Source of the DNA: Gammaproteobacteria bacterium
Lineage (GTDB): Bacteria > Pseudomonadota > Gammaproteobacteria > Pseudomonadales > Azotimanducaceae
Reading direction: 5' to 3'
Assembly (NCBI GenBank): GCA_004357385.1
Contig: SMWF01000026.1
Coordinates: forward strand, 1-64,000
Length of the DNA: 64,000 nt
Shown here: one piece after another, positions 34,964 to 43,998 of the stretch
How the letters are laid out: each line of letters opens with the position of its first letter
Numbering within the stretch: position 1 is the stretch's first letter
Program-made: the position numbers and the translations under genes
The notes under the pieces: model-generated
Seen by the model: the letters and a program-made list of their open reading frames with translations, nothing else
What the model was told of the DNA's origin: nothing
Database searches by the model: none

Positions 34964-35977
34964 ATGAGCATTCCAACCCCGGGCTCCCAGGAGTGGCTGG
35001 ATCAGGTCACCGAGCCGATCATCGAACCCGACCGGCGGATCATCGACCCGCACCACCACCTGTGGGACCGGCACGACATCGGCAGCTACCTGCTCGAGAA
35101 TCTGTGGGCCGACACCGATTCCGGACACCACATCGAGAAGACCGTATTCGTCGAATGCGGCGCGAGCTACCGACCCGACGGTCCCGAGCACCTGATGCCC
35201 ATCGGGGAAACCGAGTTCGTTGCGCGCATCGCCGCCGACAGTGCCGCCGGCGCCCCGGGCCAGGCCCGCATCGCCGCGATCGTGGCACGGGCCGACCTGC
35301 GCCTCGGCGCGCAGCTGATCGACGTACTGGACGCCCACGAACACGCCGGTGGCGGTCTGTTCCGCGGCATCCGTCACACCGGCGCCCGCGATTCCAATCG
35401 CGAGGTACTGATGGGCCGCGCGTTCGCGCCGGAGGGTCTGTATGCCGACCCGGAATTTCGCGCGGGGGTACAGACGCTGGGTACCCGCGGCATGAGCTAC
35501 GACACCTGGCACTATCACCACCAGAATCCCGACTTCGCCGAACTGGCGCGGGCCTGCCCAGGCACCACGATCATTCTCGACCATTTCGGCACGCCGCTCG
35601 GCGTCGGCCCGTACGCCGACCGCAGAGCCGAGATCTTTGCAGCCTGGAAGCACGACATCGCTGCAATCGCTGAATTGCCCAACGTAATCGCCAAGCTGGG
35701 TGGCCTGGCGATGCACATCAACGGCTTCGGCTGGCATGCGCGCGAGCGACCCGCGACCTCTGATGAGTTTGTCGAGGCCCAGCGCCCTTACTACGAACAT
35801 ACGATCGAGTGTTTCGGACCGGAGCGATGCATGTTCGAGAGTAATTTTCCGGTCGACCGGATGTCGCTGTCCTACCCCGTGCTGTGGAACGCCTTGAAGA
35901 AGATCGCAGCCGGTTATTCCGAAGATGAACAGGACGCGATGTTCTACCGCACCGCCGCGCGCGTGTATCGGATCTGA
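34964..35977 (+). CDS. amidohydrolase family protein
   Basis: 337 residues. The metal-binding strand is IIDPHHHLWDRHD near residue 27, and further barrel motifs are GIRHTGARD, TIILDHFGTPLG and the late MFESNFPVDRMSLSY with the conserved Asp. The pattern fits the Amidohydro_2 lactonase/decarboxylase group (COG3618-like). A good ribosome site (ggagatcgcc) precedes ATG 34964. The stop overlaps by one base the start of a membrane protein gene. Only distantly similar to the amidohydrolase at 2960-4075. Confidence 0.85.
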   Translation: MSIPTPGSQEWLDQVTEPIIEPDRRIIDPHHHLWDRHDIGSYLLENLWADTDSGHHIEKTVFVECGASYRPDGPEHLMPIGETEFVARIAADSAAGAPGQARIAAIVARADLRLGAQLIDVLDAHEHAGGGLFRGIRHTGARDSNREVLMGRAFAPEGLYADPEFRAGVQTLGTRGMSYDTWHYHHQNPDFAELARACPGTTIILDHFGTPLGVGPYADRRAEIFAAWKHDIAAIAELPNVIAKLGGLAMHINGFGWHARERPATSDEFVEAQRPYYEHTIECFGPERCMFESNFPVDRMSLSYPVLWNALKKIAAGYSEDEQDAMFYRTAARVYRI

Positions 35978-36990
35978 TGAGATCCGCGGACACGGGATCG
36001 CGCATCTGGCTGCTGGCGCTGGTCCCCGACGTCAGGGGCGGCCGCTGGATCAGCGGGTTACTGATCTTTGCGGCACTGATTGCGATGTTCTCGGCAGCGG
36101 GGGTGTTCTCCGCCGACGCGTCGGACTATGCGAGCCCCGGAGTGTCGCTGTTCTTCGCCGCGATTCTGGGCTACATCATCCCGGTCGTTCATTTTATCAG
36201 CGAGCGCGCGCAAACCGCGCTGGAAGATCTGGCCGGGCCACTGGGGCTGGATGCCAAAAGCCTAGCGGAACAAACGCGGCGCGTGTCCCATCGCTCCCGC
36301 CGCTGGACGCTGCTGTGGGCGTCCGCCGGGATCATCGCCGGGGGCGCCCACAATGTGCTGTTGCTCAGCTCCGTTGACACCACGCTCGCGGGCGGCCTGG
36401 ATTCGCTGGGCGTCTCGAATCTGATCGGCGGGGCGCTGGTCTGGATCGTCATGACCTTCGCAATAACGAGCCTGGTCGAAATCGCAGGCCAGTTCAATCG
36501 GCTTGCCCACAACGCCGAAGTGGATCTTCTGAATCCGACGGCACTGACGCCGTTCGGCCGGATGGCGGTGATCTCGACCCTGGCAATGATAGGCGCGCAG
36601 GCGGCATTCCCACTCATGTGGATCGACCAGATCTCCAGCGCCGTCACCATGGTTCCGGGGCTGATTGCGACTGCCGTACCGATGGTGCTGATGTTCGCGC
36701 TGCCCGTCTGGCCGGTGCATCGGCGAATCGCCGCTGCCAAACGCGCGGAGCTGCAGCGTATCCACGGTTGGATCGAAGCGGCGCGCGGGGTCGGTACCGC
36801 CGGCCCCGAGGAGCCAGAAGCGCTAGCGCGACTCGCCCCGCTACTGAGCTATCGCAACGAGATCGAGCACCTCTCGGAGTGGCCCTTCAACGCCACGCTG
36901 CTGACCCGGCTGGGGTTCTACCTGATCATTCCGCCGCTGACCTGGCTGGGCGCAGCCCTGATGGAGATCGTTCTCCAGGACGTCGTGTGA
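35977..36990 (+). CDS. hypothetical multi-pass membrane protein
   Basis: 337 residues with about six to seven hydrophobic segments, including ISGLLIFAALIAMFSAAGVF, FFAAILGYIIPVVHFI, LIGGALVWIVMTFAI and LIATAVPMVLMFALPVW. Between helices 2 and 3 lies a charged cytoplasmic-type loop. The protein ends in a hydrophobic helix (LIIPPLTWLGAALMEIVL). I do not recognise the family. It is coupled to the upstream amidohydrolase by a one-base overlap (TGATG), which suggests a shared role. Confidence 0.7.
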   Translation: MRSADTGSRIWLLALVPDVRGGRWISGLLIFAALIAMFSAAGVFSADASDYASPGVSLFFAAILGYIIPVVHFISERAQTALEDLAGPLGLDAKSLAEQTRRVSHRSRRWTLLWASAGIIAGGAHNVLLLSSVDTTLAGGLDSLGVSNLIGGALVWIVMTFAITSLVEIAGQFNRLAHNAEVDLLNPTALTPFGRMAVISTLAMIGAQAAFPLMWIDQISSAVTMVPGLIATAVPMVLMFALPVWPVHRRIAAAKRAELQRIHGWIEAARGVGTAGPEEPEALARLAPLLSYRNEIEHLSEWPFNATLLTRLGFYLIIPPLTWLGAALMEIVLQDVV

Positions 36991-37213
36991 GCAGCGTTGG
37001 CGATGTTGCCAGCGAACCGGACGCAATGTCTCGCCTTATGCGCTGCCCTTCTTTGAGCGTGACCGATATGAACATTCAGCCTTAGCAGCGCGTATCGAGT
37101 GCGCCCCACCCAGCGTATCATCACGTTGGGCGGCGGTGTCTCGCAGCAGTATTTAGTCGATAAATATGGAAGATACTACGAACGAACGCTGACAGTCCCG
37201 CCGCCCACTTCAT

Positions 37214-39463
37214 TCAGTTCCCAGCGTCCACCTGCCACAACTTCGTAGCGCTTTCGATAGTTCCGGTCAGATTGTCCAGGGTCCCGGCGATGCGTCGGAC
37301 CGCCTCATCAACAGCGTCGAACTCGCGCTGCTCGATCGCCTCGCGCAACGCCGGTAGGGTCTTGGCCCCATAGCCGGTGTAGTACCCAGGCGCATAAAGC
37401 TGATGCCGGTACCAGGGTCGTGACCGCAGGCCGCGTTCGTCCAGCAGCGTGCGTTCGCTCTTGAACAACAATTGGTTGAGCTGTGTTCGACGCCTGTCGT
37501 CGAGCGTGCCTGCGGCGGCCGCATCCCCATACGCCGCACTCGCCGAGGTCAGGGCCGCCACGGCGTTGTGCAGCGGCGCAAAGTTCAGGTACGGAACGGG
37601 GTCTTCCCGGCGCGGCGCGCCGAGCGCTTCCCGCGGATCCAGCGCGAGCCTGAACGTGCCGTCGTCAATCATGCCGTTGCGCTCGAGCGTGTCTTCGCGA
37701 AGTTTTTCCACCAGTTCGGCTATTTCGTCGACGTAGCTCTCGATGTTGTCCGCGAGCGCGCTGAAGTCGAACGGCAGAATCTCGGCGTTGGCCATGCGCA
37801 ACGTCGCGCGACCCGCAACCTGGGCAAGCGCGACACCGTAGTGGAACCCTGGGTCTCCGAAACGCGTGTAGTGTGCAAAGGTGTCGTACAGGCTGTGGTA
37901 GCTGCCGCCAGCGTTCTCTCCACCAAAGCCGAGGTTCGCCGATGCAATGCCCAGGTGCTGCAGAAACGGCGTGTAGTCGGATCCCGATCCCAGCGGGGCG
38001 AGCCGTAGCACGCCGCGCTCATTCAGTTCTGCCTGCTGCTTCACACTGCCATTGAGCTTTACCCAGGCCGCGACCCGTTCGGCCACGGAAACGCCCGTCT
38101 GGGGATCGACGACATCCGCGGCGATCTGCGCAAGAAACGGTTGCAGTGTCCCGCTCCCGCCCATCCGCAGGAAACCGCGGCCACTCCCGTCGGTGTTGAA
38201 GTACACGACCGCCTTGCGGGTCAGCTCGCGCGCGTGTTCTTCGACCCACTCGGTCGAACCGATCAGGCCGGGCTCCTCCGCGTCCCACGCCGCATAGACG
38301 ATGGTCCGCGCCGGTCCCGGGAATTGCGCCGCGACCGCTTTCGCCTCAGCCAGCAACGCCACCAGACCGGAGATCGGATCGCCCGCACCGTGATTCCAGG
38401 CATCGTGGTGGTTGCCACGCATGATCCACTCATCCGGAATAACACGACCGGGCAACGTGGCGATCACATTGCGCGCCTCAACCCGATCCCAGTTGAACTC
38501 CACTTCGAGCCGCACCTTGGCGGGGCCCGGGCCGAGGTGATAGGTAATCGGCAACGCACCGCGCCAGTCCGCGGGCGCAACCGGCCCTGCAAGGGCTTCG
38601 AGCAGCGGTTGCGCATCGGCATAGGAGATCGGCAGCACCGGAATCTTCGCGACCACCGGGGAGTCCGCCACGTCCAATCGGCGCGCCCTGCCCGTCGCCG
38701 CGACGCCCGGTGTCAGCACATCGCCGGCGAACACGGGTAGTTCCATGACGCTGCCGCGCTGTACCCCGCTTGGATGTTTGAACGCACCACGCGGATAGAC
38801 ATCACCCCGCGCGTAGCCATCGTCCGCCGGGTCGGAGTAGATGATTGTCCCGATCGCCCCATGGTCTGCCGCGAGCTTGGGTTTGATGCCACGCCATGCT
38901 CGGCCATAGCGGGCGATGACCACCTTGCCCGCGACGTCGATCCCGAACCGTTCGAGCTGCTCGTAGTCTTCCTGCACGCCATAGTTGACGAACACCAGCT
39001 CGGCGGTGACGTCACCGTTCGGGGAAAAGGCATTGTAGGGCGGCAGCACTTCGTCCGACGCGGTGCTCTGATCCTCTGCGATCGGCATCTCGTCTAACGA
39101 CGCTTCAAAGGAGGTCGGTTCGAGCAGCCTCAAGCGGCGCCGCTTCGGCGTCGGAAACAGCACGTCGTAGCGCGCCAGCCGAACCTGGTAGCCCCATTGC
39201 TCGAACAACCCCGCCAGATAGTCGACGTTGGCCTGGCCGTGCGCGGAACCGACGTGATGCGGTCGTTCGCTCAGCGTGCGCATCCAGCGCTCGAGATCCG
39301 CCGGATCCAGCAGTGCATCGTAGCTTGCTTCCAGGGCGCGCTGCGCCTGCGACTCCGCGGCGCCGAACCCCAACAGACGATCACCGGCCCAACCGGCATC
39401 ACAGAACGACCCTAGCGCGGCCCACACCACCCACACCACCCACCCGGAGGAGTTTGACATCAC
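37214..39463 (-). CDS. M28 family metallopeptidase, glutamate carboxypeptidase II / transferrin-receptor-like
   Basis: 749 residues from GTG 39463 or ATG 39460. The N-terminus is a signal peptide with cleavage near DAGWAG. A protease-associated domain (KVVIARYGRAWRGIKPK) is inserted before the di-zinc catalytic domain. Metal ligands and catalytic Glu are His and Asp in GNHHDAWNHGAGDPISG, WDAEEPGLIGS, FNTDGSGRG and the late SYHSLYDTF. A C-terminal helical dimerisation-type domain completes the GCPII plan. It should act in the periplasm or outside the cell as a carboxypeptidase or aminopeptidase. The 223-base gap after the preceding membrane protein gene shows no clear features. Confidence 0.9.
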   Translation of the reverse strand: MMSNSSGWVVWVVWAALGSFCDAGWAGDRLLGFGAAESQAQRALEASYDALLDPADLERWMRTLSERPHHVGSAHGQANVDYLAGLFEQWGYQVRLARYDVLFPTPKRRRLRLLEPTSFEASLDEMPIAEDQSTASDEVLPPYNAFSPNGDVTAELVFVNYGVQEDYEQLERFGIDVAGKVVIARYGRAWRGIKPKLAADHGAIGTIIYSDPADDGYARGDVYPRGAFKHPSGVQRGSVMELPVFAGDVLTPGVAATGRARRLDVADSPVVAKIPVLPISYADAQPLLEALAGPVAPADWRGALPITYHLGPGPAKVRLEVEFNWDRVEARNVIATLPGRVIPDEWIMRGNHHDAWNHGAGDPISGLVALLAEAKAVAAQFPGPARTIVYAAWDAEEPGLIGSTEWVEEHARELTRKAVVYFNTDGSGRGFLRMGGSGTLQPFLAQIAADVVDPQTGVSVAERVAAWVKLNGSVKQQAELNERGVLRLAPLGSGSDYTPFLQHLGIASANLGFGGENAGGSYHSLYDTFAHYTRFGDPGFHYGVALAQVAGRATLRMANAEILPFDFSALADNIESYVDEIAELVEKLREDTLERNGMIDDGTFRLALDPREALGAPRREDPVPYLNFAPLHNAVAALTSASAAYGDAAAAGTLDDRRRTQLNQLLFKSERTLLDERGLRSRPWYRHQLYAPGYYTGYGAKTLPALREAIEQREFDAVDEAVRRIAGTLDNLTGTIESATKLWQVDAGN
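39421..39445. repeat. 9-bp repeat in the signal-peptide region of the M28 peptidase
   Basis: cccacacca occurs twice in tandem (39421-39438), followed by cccaccc. On the minus strand it encodes the repeated Trp-Val-Val of the signal peptide (WVVWVVW). Confidence 0.8.
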
Positions 39464-39600
39464 CCGAACTCAACGAAGAAACCGAGTTGAGGTTGTACAC
39501 AAATTAGTTCCGAGCCACCAGCGCCGCCTCGTGGCCTTCGAAAACGCGATGCGCGCTTGTGCGAGGTCGCCCCCTCGGTAGGTGGTGGGAATGGTGAGCG

Positions 39601-40350
39601 TCAGTTCGGCTTGCGGAACAGCAGTGTGAATCGATCGGTGTTGCCGGTCACGCTTTTGCGCCCGACTTCGTATCGCAATTCGTCGTCCGGGCGGTAATGC
39701 AGACCCGAGAAATCCACCAGCTCGAAACCCACCGCCTGAATCTCTTTGATCATCCGAACCGGGTCCATCCGCCGCCAGGATTCCGCCGTGTCTTGCGCGT
39801 TGTGCCGCAAGGTGTGATCCACCACGCCGTAGTGACCACCGGCTTTGAGTGCCTGGAACGACGCCCGGTTCATCACCTCGCGACCCTGCTCGCTGAAGTT
39901 GTGCAGATTGCGGAAGGTCAGCACGAGATCGACGTCGCGCACCTCGAAATCGAGCACTGCCAGATCGAGGCGACGCCCCTGACGATCGAACGTGTTGTCC
40001 AGCTCCACCAATTTCACATGAGCGTAGGGCGCCTTCTTCAGCAACTCCTCAACGCCCGTGGTGCCCAGCGCCACATACAGGCTGCCATGCTCCTCCAGCA
40101 GCGGGGCGAGAATTTTTGTGTACCAGCCGCCACCCGGGACCAATTCGAGAACCCGCATGTCCTCGCGCAGACCGAAAAACTGAAGCGTTTCGAGGGGCTT
40201 GCGGTTGGCATCGCGGGCCCGCTCCGCGGGACTTCGATCACTCGAGTCGATCGCCGTGGCCAGTTGCTCCTCAAACGTTGCCGCATGGCCAAACCCCGCC
40301 GCCAGACACCACACCAATGCCCAGCCAACTCTCAGTAACACGCCACCCAT
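39601..40350 (-). CDS. exported class I SAM-dependent methyltransferase
   Basis: 249 residues. A signal peptide ends near GFGHA, which predicts export, as in other periplasmic methyltransferase-like proteins of this group. The fold motifs are RVLELVPGGGWYTKILAPLL (motif I), VLTFRNLHNFSEQG and GGHYGVVDHTLR. The SAM-binding GxGxG is PGGGWYT here. It diverges from the HIT-family gene. SAM is not normally found in the periplasm, so the catalytic role is unclear. Confidence 0.8.
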   Translation of the reverse strand: MGGVLLRVGWALVWCLAAGFGHAATFEEQLATAIDSSDRSPAERARDANRKPLETLQFFGLREDMRVLELVPGGGWYTKILAPLLEEHGSLYVALGTTGVEELLKKAPYAHVKLVELDNTFDRQGRRLDLAVLDFEVRDVDLVLTFRNLHNFSEQGREVMNRASFQALKAGGHYGVVDHTLRHNAQDTAESWRRMDPVRMIKEIQAVGFELVDFSGLHYRPDDELRYEVGRKSVTGNTDRFTLLFRKPN

Positions 40351-40403
40351 AACCCCGCGCCTCCTGGTCCAGTTGAAAAGGACGCGGATGCTAACATGCG
40401 CTC

Positions 40404-40847
40404 ATGGGTGCCGACGCTCGCGATTACGACCCGGACAATCCGTTCGCAAAGATCCTGCGGGGCGAGGCCCGCTCCCATATCGTCCACGAGGACGACCATT
40501 GCATGGCATTCATGGATCTGATGCCGCAGACCCCCGGCCATACCCTGATCATTCCACGAACCCCGGCTGCCGAGATCTTCGAACTGCCAGCGGGCGATCT
40601 TGCCCAGGTCATGATGCTCACCCAGCGTATCGCCAAGGCCGTGCGTCAGGTATTCGACCCTCCGGGCCTGATGATTGTGCAATTGAATGGCGCGCTCGCG
40701 GGCCAGACCGTGTTCCACCTTCATTTCCACGTCATTCCGCGCTTTAAGGGGTTGGACATGAAACTGCACGCACGCGTCGTCGAACACGCCGATGTACTGG
40801 ACGGACATGCCGAGCGTCTGCGCGAAGCCATGATGCAGATACCCTGA
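40404..40847 (+). CDS. HIT family protein
   Basis: 147 residues. The opening NPFAKILRGEARSHIVHEDD and the histidine triad HLHFHVIPRF place it in the Hint/PKCI branch of HIT nucleotide hydrolases, which cleave nucleoside phosphoramidates such as AMP-lysine. The triad is H-L-H-F-H-V. The protein is cytoplasmic and similar in length to other bacterial HIT proteins. Confidence 0.92.
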   Translation: MGADARDYDPDNPFAKILRGEARSHIVHEDDHCMAFMDLMPQTPGHTLIIPRTPAAEIFELPAGDLAQVMMLTQRIAKAVRQVFDPPGLMIVQLNGALAGQTVFHLHFHVIPRFKGLDMKLHARVVEHADVLDGHAERLREAMMQIP

Positions 40848-40924
40848 CCTCACGACCTTCGAGATCATTGCCACGACAACCTCCCGGGGCGACCATTGCC
40901 GTACGCGAACTCGCAGAGACAGCC

Positions 40925-41248
40925 ATGAAAAACGTATTCCTGACCCTGGCGATCATCGGCGCCCTGGTTCCTTTCTACTTCTTTGAGCAACACTTCCGGC
41001 TGAACGGCTACGGCCTGGCCGACTTCATTGCCGGTATTTTCGCCACGCCCGCCGCCAGCGGGTTCACTGCGGATCTGCTGATCACCTCGCTGGCGTTCTG
41101 GATCTACATGTTCAGCGCGCGCTCGGGCGGCACGCGTGTCCCGAATCCCTGGCCGTTCGTCGCCCTCAACCTGTTGATCGGCTTGTCCTGCGCCCTCCCG
41201 GCATACCTTTACGTACGCCTTAGAGCAGCCGCCACCGTACCCGCATGA
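40925..41248 (+). CDS. DUF2834 domain-containing membrane protein
   Basis: 107 residues from ATG 40925 (an in-frame ATG at 40868 would add a polar stretch without a ribosome site). Three hydrophobic helices: VFLTLAIIGALVPFYFF, FTADLLITSLAFWIYMF and PFVALNLLIGLSCALPAYLY. This matches the small three- or four-helix DUF2834 family of unknown function. It follows the HIT gene on the same strand after 77 bases. Confidence 0.75.
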   Translation: MKNVFLTLAIIGALVPFYFFEQHFRLNGYGLADFIAGIFATPAASGFTADLLITSLAFWIYMFSARSGGTRVPNPWPFVALNLLIGLSCALPAYLYVRLRAAATVPA

Positions 41249-41393
41249 GCCACGGCGACGTTCAGGGACCCGCTGCGCGATTGGCGTCTATCGCGCGTGG
41301 TCTACAGCTGGATCTGTCCGGCCTGCGTGCAATGGGTCCTGCGTCCGGTATACAGTCCTCTTCCTTTGCGCATCGCCAGAGCGAGGATTCACC

Positions 41394-42254
41394 ATGAAGA
41401 TTGGTCTCATTCCGGTAAACATCGGGGTCGAATCCGCCGAACAGATGATTGGTCTGGCCCAGCTGGCGGAAGCCTCGGGCTACGAGTCGGTGTGGACCTT
41501 CGAACACGTGATCATTCCGCTGGACTATGACTCGAAGTACCCCTACAACGACACCGGGAAGATGGGCGCAGACCCCGAGGCGAACCTGGTCGATCCGCTG
41601 ATAGCCCTGACCGCGATCGCCGCGAACACCAAGACCATTCGCCTCGGCACCGGGGTCAACATTCTCTCCCAGGTCAACCCGCTGCTGCTGGCCAAGCAGG
41701 CCGCCAGCCTCGACATGCTGTCGAACGGCCGGTTCATGCTGGGTGTCGGGATCGGCTGGCTGCGCGAAGAATTCGACGCCATGGGAACGCCCTTCGAGCG
41801 CCGCGGGGCGCGCTTCGACGACTACGTCGTTGCGATGCGCAAAATCTGGTCGGGCGAGGTGGTGGAACACCAAAGCGATTTCCTCAACTGGCACGGCTTC
41901 AAGAGCTATCCAGTACCCACCCAGAAGCCCGGCGTGCCGATCATCATGGGCGGCAACAAAGGCAAGATCTTCGAGCGCATCGCAACGCTGGGCGACGGCT
42001 GGTTCGCACCGGCGAGCTCGCCCGACGAGCTGTCCCCGTTCCTGGAGCCGCTGAAGGCGGCGTGCGCGGCCGCCGGCCGCGATTACGCCAGTATTGAGAT
42101 CACCGCGATGTGGCCCGGCCAGGGCGGCGTGGAGGCCGTCAATGCCTTCGCTGAACTCGGCGTGTCACGCCTGGTGGTGCCGATCATGGCGCTGGGTGCG
42201 GACCCGGCTGCCGGCATCCAACGCCTCGGCGAGGACGTCATCGCTAAGCTCTAG
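41394..42254 (+). CDS. LLM class oxidoreductase, predicted F420-dependent
   Basis: 286 residues. Motifs match the protein encoded at 9041-9910: SGYESVWTFEHVIIP, IRLGTGVNILSQVNPLLLAKQAASLD, GVGIGWLREEFDAMGTPFERRG and VPIIMGGNKGKIFERIATLGDGWFAP (in parts). The ribosome site gaggattcacc precedes ATG 41394. The pair may have arisen by duplication. The cofactor (F420 or FMN) and substrate are unknown. Confidence 0.85.
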   Translation: MKIGLIPVNIGVESAEQMIGLAQLAEASGYESVWTFEHVIIPLDYDSKYPYNDTGKMGADPEANLVDPLIALTAIAANTKTIRLGTGVNILSQVNPLLLAKQAASLDMLSNGRFMLGVGIGWLREEFDAMGTPFERRGARFDDYVVAMRKIWSGEVVEHQSDFLNWHGFKSYPVPTQKPGVPIIMGGNKGKIFERIATLGDGWFAPASSPDELSPFLEPLKAACAAAGRDYASIEITAMWPGQGGVEAVNAFAELGVSRLVVPIMALGADPAAGIQRLGEDVIAKL

Positions 42255-42289
42255 CCAATAGCCAGCCGGTGCCGGTGAAAGAAGGGAGA

Positions 42290-42340
42290 CCCCAGGCGAG
42301 GGAGGACAAGGGAACGAGCATCCTGGGGCCCCCTATGGGG
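42290..42340 (+). terminator. GC hairpins after the second LLM gene, possible terminator
   Basis: CCCCAGG (42290-42296) pairs with CCTGGGG (42322-42328) around a long purine-rich loop, and CCCC TAT GGGG (42330-42340) forms a second short hairpin before agacgtttta. This is the convergent end between the LLM gene and the adenosine-deaminase-like gene. Confidence 0.35.
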
Positions 42341-42395
42341 AGACGTTTTAACGCGCCCAACCTGAACCGCACCTGAATGCACAACCCCCGGATAC

Positions 42396-43862
42396 CTACT
42401 CCCGGAAACCTTCAGCCAGCGATGCTTCGAAGGCGGCGAAACGTGTTTCCAGTTCTGACCGCTGAATGGCTTTGAGTTCCGCGGGCAGAAACGCATGGTT
42501 GATGCAGTTGCGCACCAGCCGTTTCAAGTCTGCATAGCCAAGGTTGTAGCGGCGGACCGCGGCGACGTACTCCATGGTGAGGTTACTTCGGCTCACGCCT
42601 TCGTCGTCGGTACAAACACACAGCGGCACTCCCGCGCGCCGATACAGGTCGAAGGGATGATCCTCATCGGCGATACCGAGAATCGCCTCGCTGCTGGACA
42701 GGCTGACCTCGACCAGAATCTGCTGTGCCCGCATCTGCTCCAGCAGACCGACCAGGTCGCGTTCCCAGGCAACGGAGGTGCCGTGACCTATACGCCGGGC
42801 ATGGCCCTCGTCGATGGACCGACGAACGCGATCCCACATCGGTTCGACCGGCGATTCACGTAGCGACAACTCACCCGCGTGCAAGGTCATCGGAGGCTCA
42901 CCCAACCGCCGCCAGAGGAAATCGAGAATGCGCATCTGCGCGTCGAACTGACGCCGTGCGCTGGGCAGGTCTTCCGGCGCGACCATGTTCACGGCAACAA
43001 TCCGCTCATCTGCGTTGACCGCCGTCATGAACAGCACCGCGGCGACGAAGAATGTCTCGAGGCTTCCTGCTCGGTCGAGCTGCGGAATGTAGCGCACCAT
43101 GGGCGCCCGTTCGGGCGGCAGGTTGTGCTCGTCCTGAAGCAGCGTCAGTGCATCCACCTCCCACGCGTCGAGTTCCCGGGTGAACGCCGCCGCGACCTCG
43201 AGGTCACGGGTCAGCCCGGCAAACGGGGCAAAGCTGCCTTCCAGATCGTTCAGATCCAGGCCCCGGTAGGCGCCCCGGAACTTCGCCACCACCTCCACCG
43301 GCGCCGTGGTCACCATCATTTCCAGGTACTGCACGTTCTGGTAGGCGTTGCGCGCCATCACTTCCGCCAGCATCTCGCCGACGCTGCGTCCGGCCGTTCC
43401 GATCCGCGTGAAGGCCGCGAAGAAATGGTCGTGGCCGCTCGCCGCATTCGGATGCCAACCGCGCATGCTGATCGCGTTGCGGAAAGCCACGATCAACTCG
43501 GGGTCTGCTTCGAACGTGCCCATGCTGACCGTATTCGGGCCTTCCTCGTCCGTAAAACCAAGGGTGACGGTATCGAACATCTTGCCGTTGCGCCGCGCGG
43601 AATCCATGAGGTAGTCGCTGTAAGTAGCGCCGCTGATGTGGTTGTGAAGGTCGGCCCCCTTTGGCATCCGCCGCAGGAACGCGATGAGTTCCGGCGTGGA
43701 CCTGCGGGCCAACGCGAAGCGTGCCGCAGGATCCAGACTGCCCGCTGCCCAGAAGGGCTGGCCCACGTCGACCGGAAGGGTCGGCGATGCGACCTGACAG
43801 CCGCTCAATGCCGCGCTGCTCAGCGCCGCGAAGACGCAGCAGAAACCAATCCACATTCGCAT
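42396..43862 (-). CDS. adenosine deaminase-like metallohydrolase, lipoprotein
   Basis: 488 residues from ATG 43862, chosen because gaggtggg is just upstream and the N-terminus is then a lipoprotein signal peptide with lipobox ALSGC. An earlier in-frame start would overlap the acetolactate-synthase-like gene. Zinc and catalytic residues of the ADA family are all visible: HxH in GADLHNHISGATYSDY, LHAGE, His in RIGHGTSVAW and the Asp pair in CTDDEGVSRS. It resembles the secreted ADGF/CECR1-like branch more than cytoplasmic Add. It probably deaminates adenosine or a related purine at the cell envelope. Confidence 0.85.
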   Translation of the reverse strand: MRMWIGFCCVFAALSSAALSGCQVASPTLPVDVGQPFWAAGSLDPAARFALARRSTPELIAFLRRMPKGADLHNHISGATYSDYLMDSARRNGKMFDTVTLGFTDEEGPNTVSMGTFEADPELIVAFRNAISMRGWHPNAASGHDHFFAAFTRIGTAGRSVGEMLAEVMARNAYQNVQYLEMMVTTAPVEVVAKFRGAYRGLDLNDLEGSFAPFAGLTRDLEVAAAFTRELDAWEVDALTLLQDEHNLPPERAPMVRYIPQLDRAGSLETFFVAAVLFMTAVNADERIVAVNMVAPEDLPSARRQFDAQMRILDFLWRRLGEPPMTLHAGELSLRESPVEPMWDRVRRSIDEGHARRIGHGTSVAWERDLVGLLEQMRAQQILVEVSLSSSEAILGIADEDHPFDLYRRAGVPLCVCTDDEGVSRSNLTMEYVAAVRRYNLGYADLKRLVRNCINHAFLPAELKAIQRSELETRFAAFEASLAEGFRE

Positions 43863-43998
43863 TATCCCACCTCTATTGCAGCCACCGGCGCGCCGCAACC
43901 ACGAGCATGCCACAGCGTCCGACCGGGGTGTAACATCACCACTCAGCGGCGCGATCCAACCGTTCGCATGATCGTTCACGAAAGAGGGAAGGGCCAGA

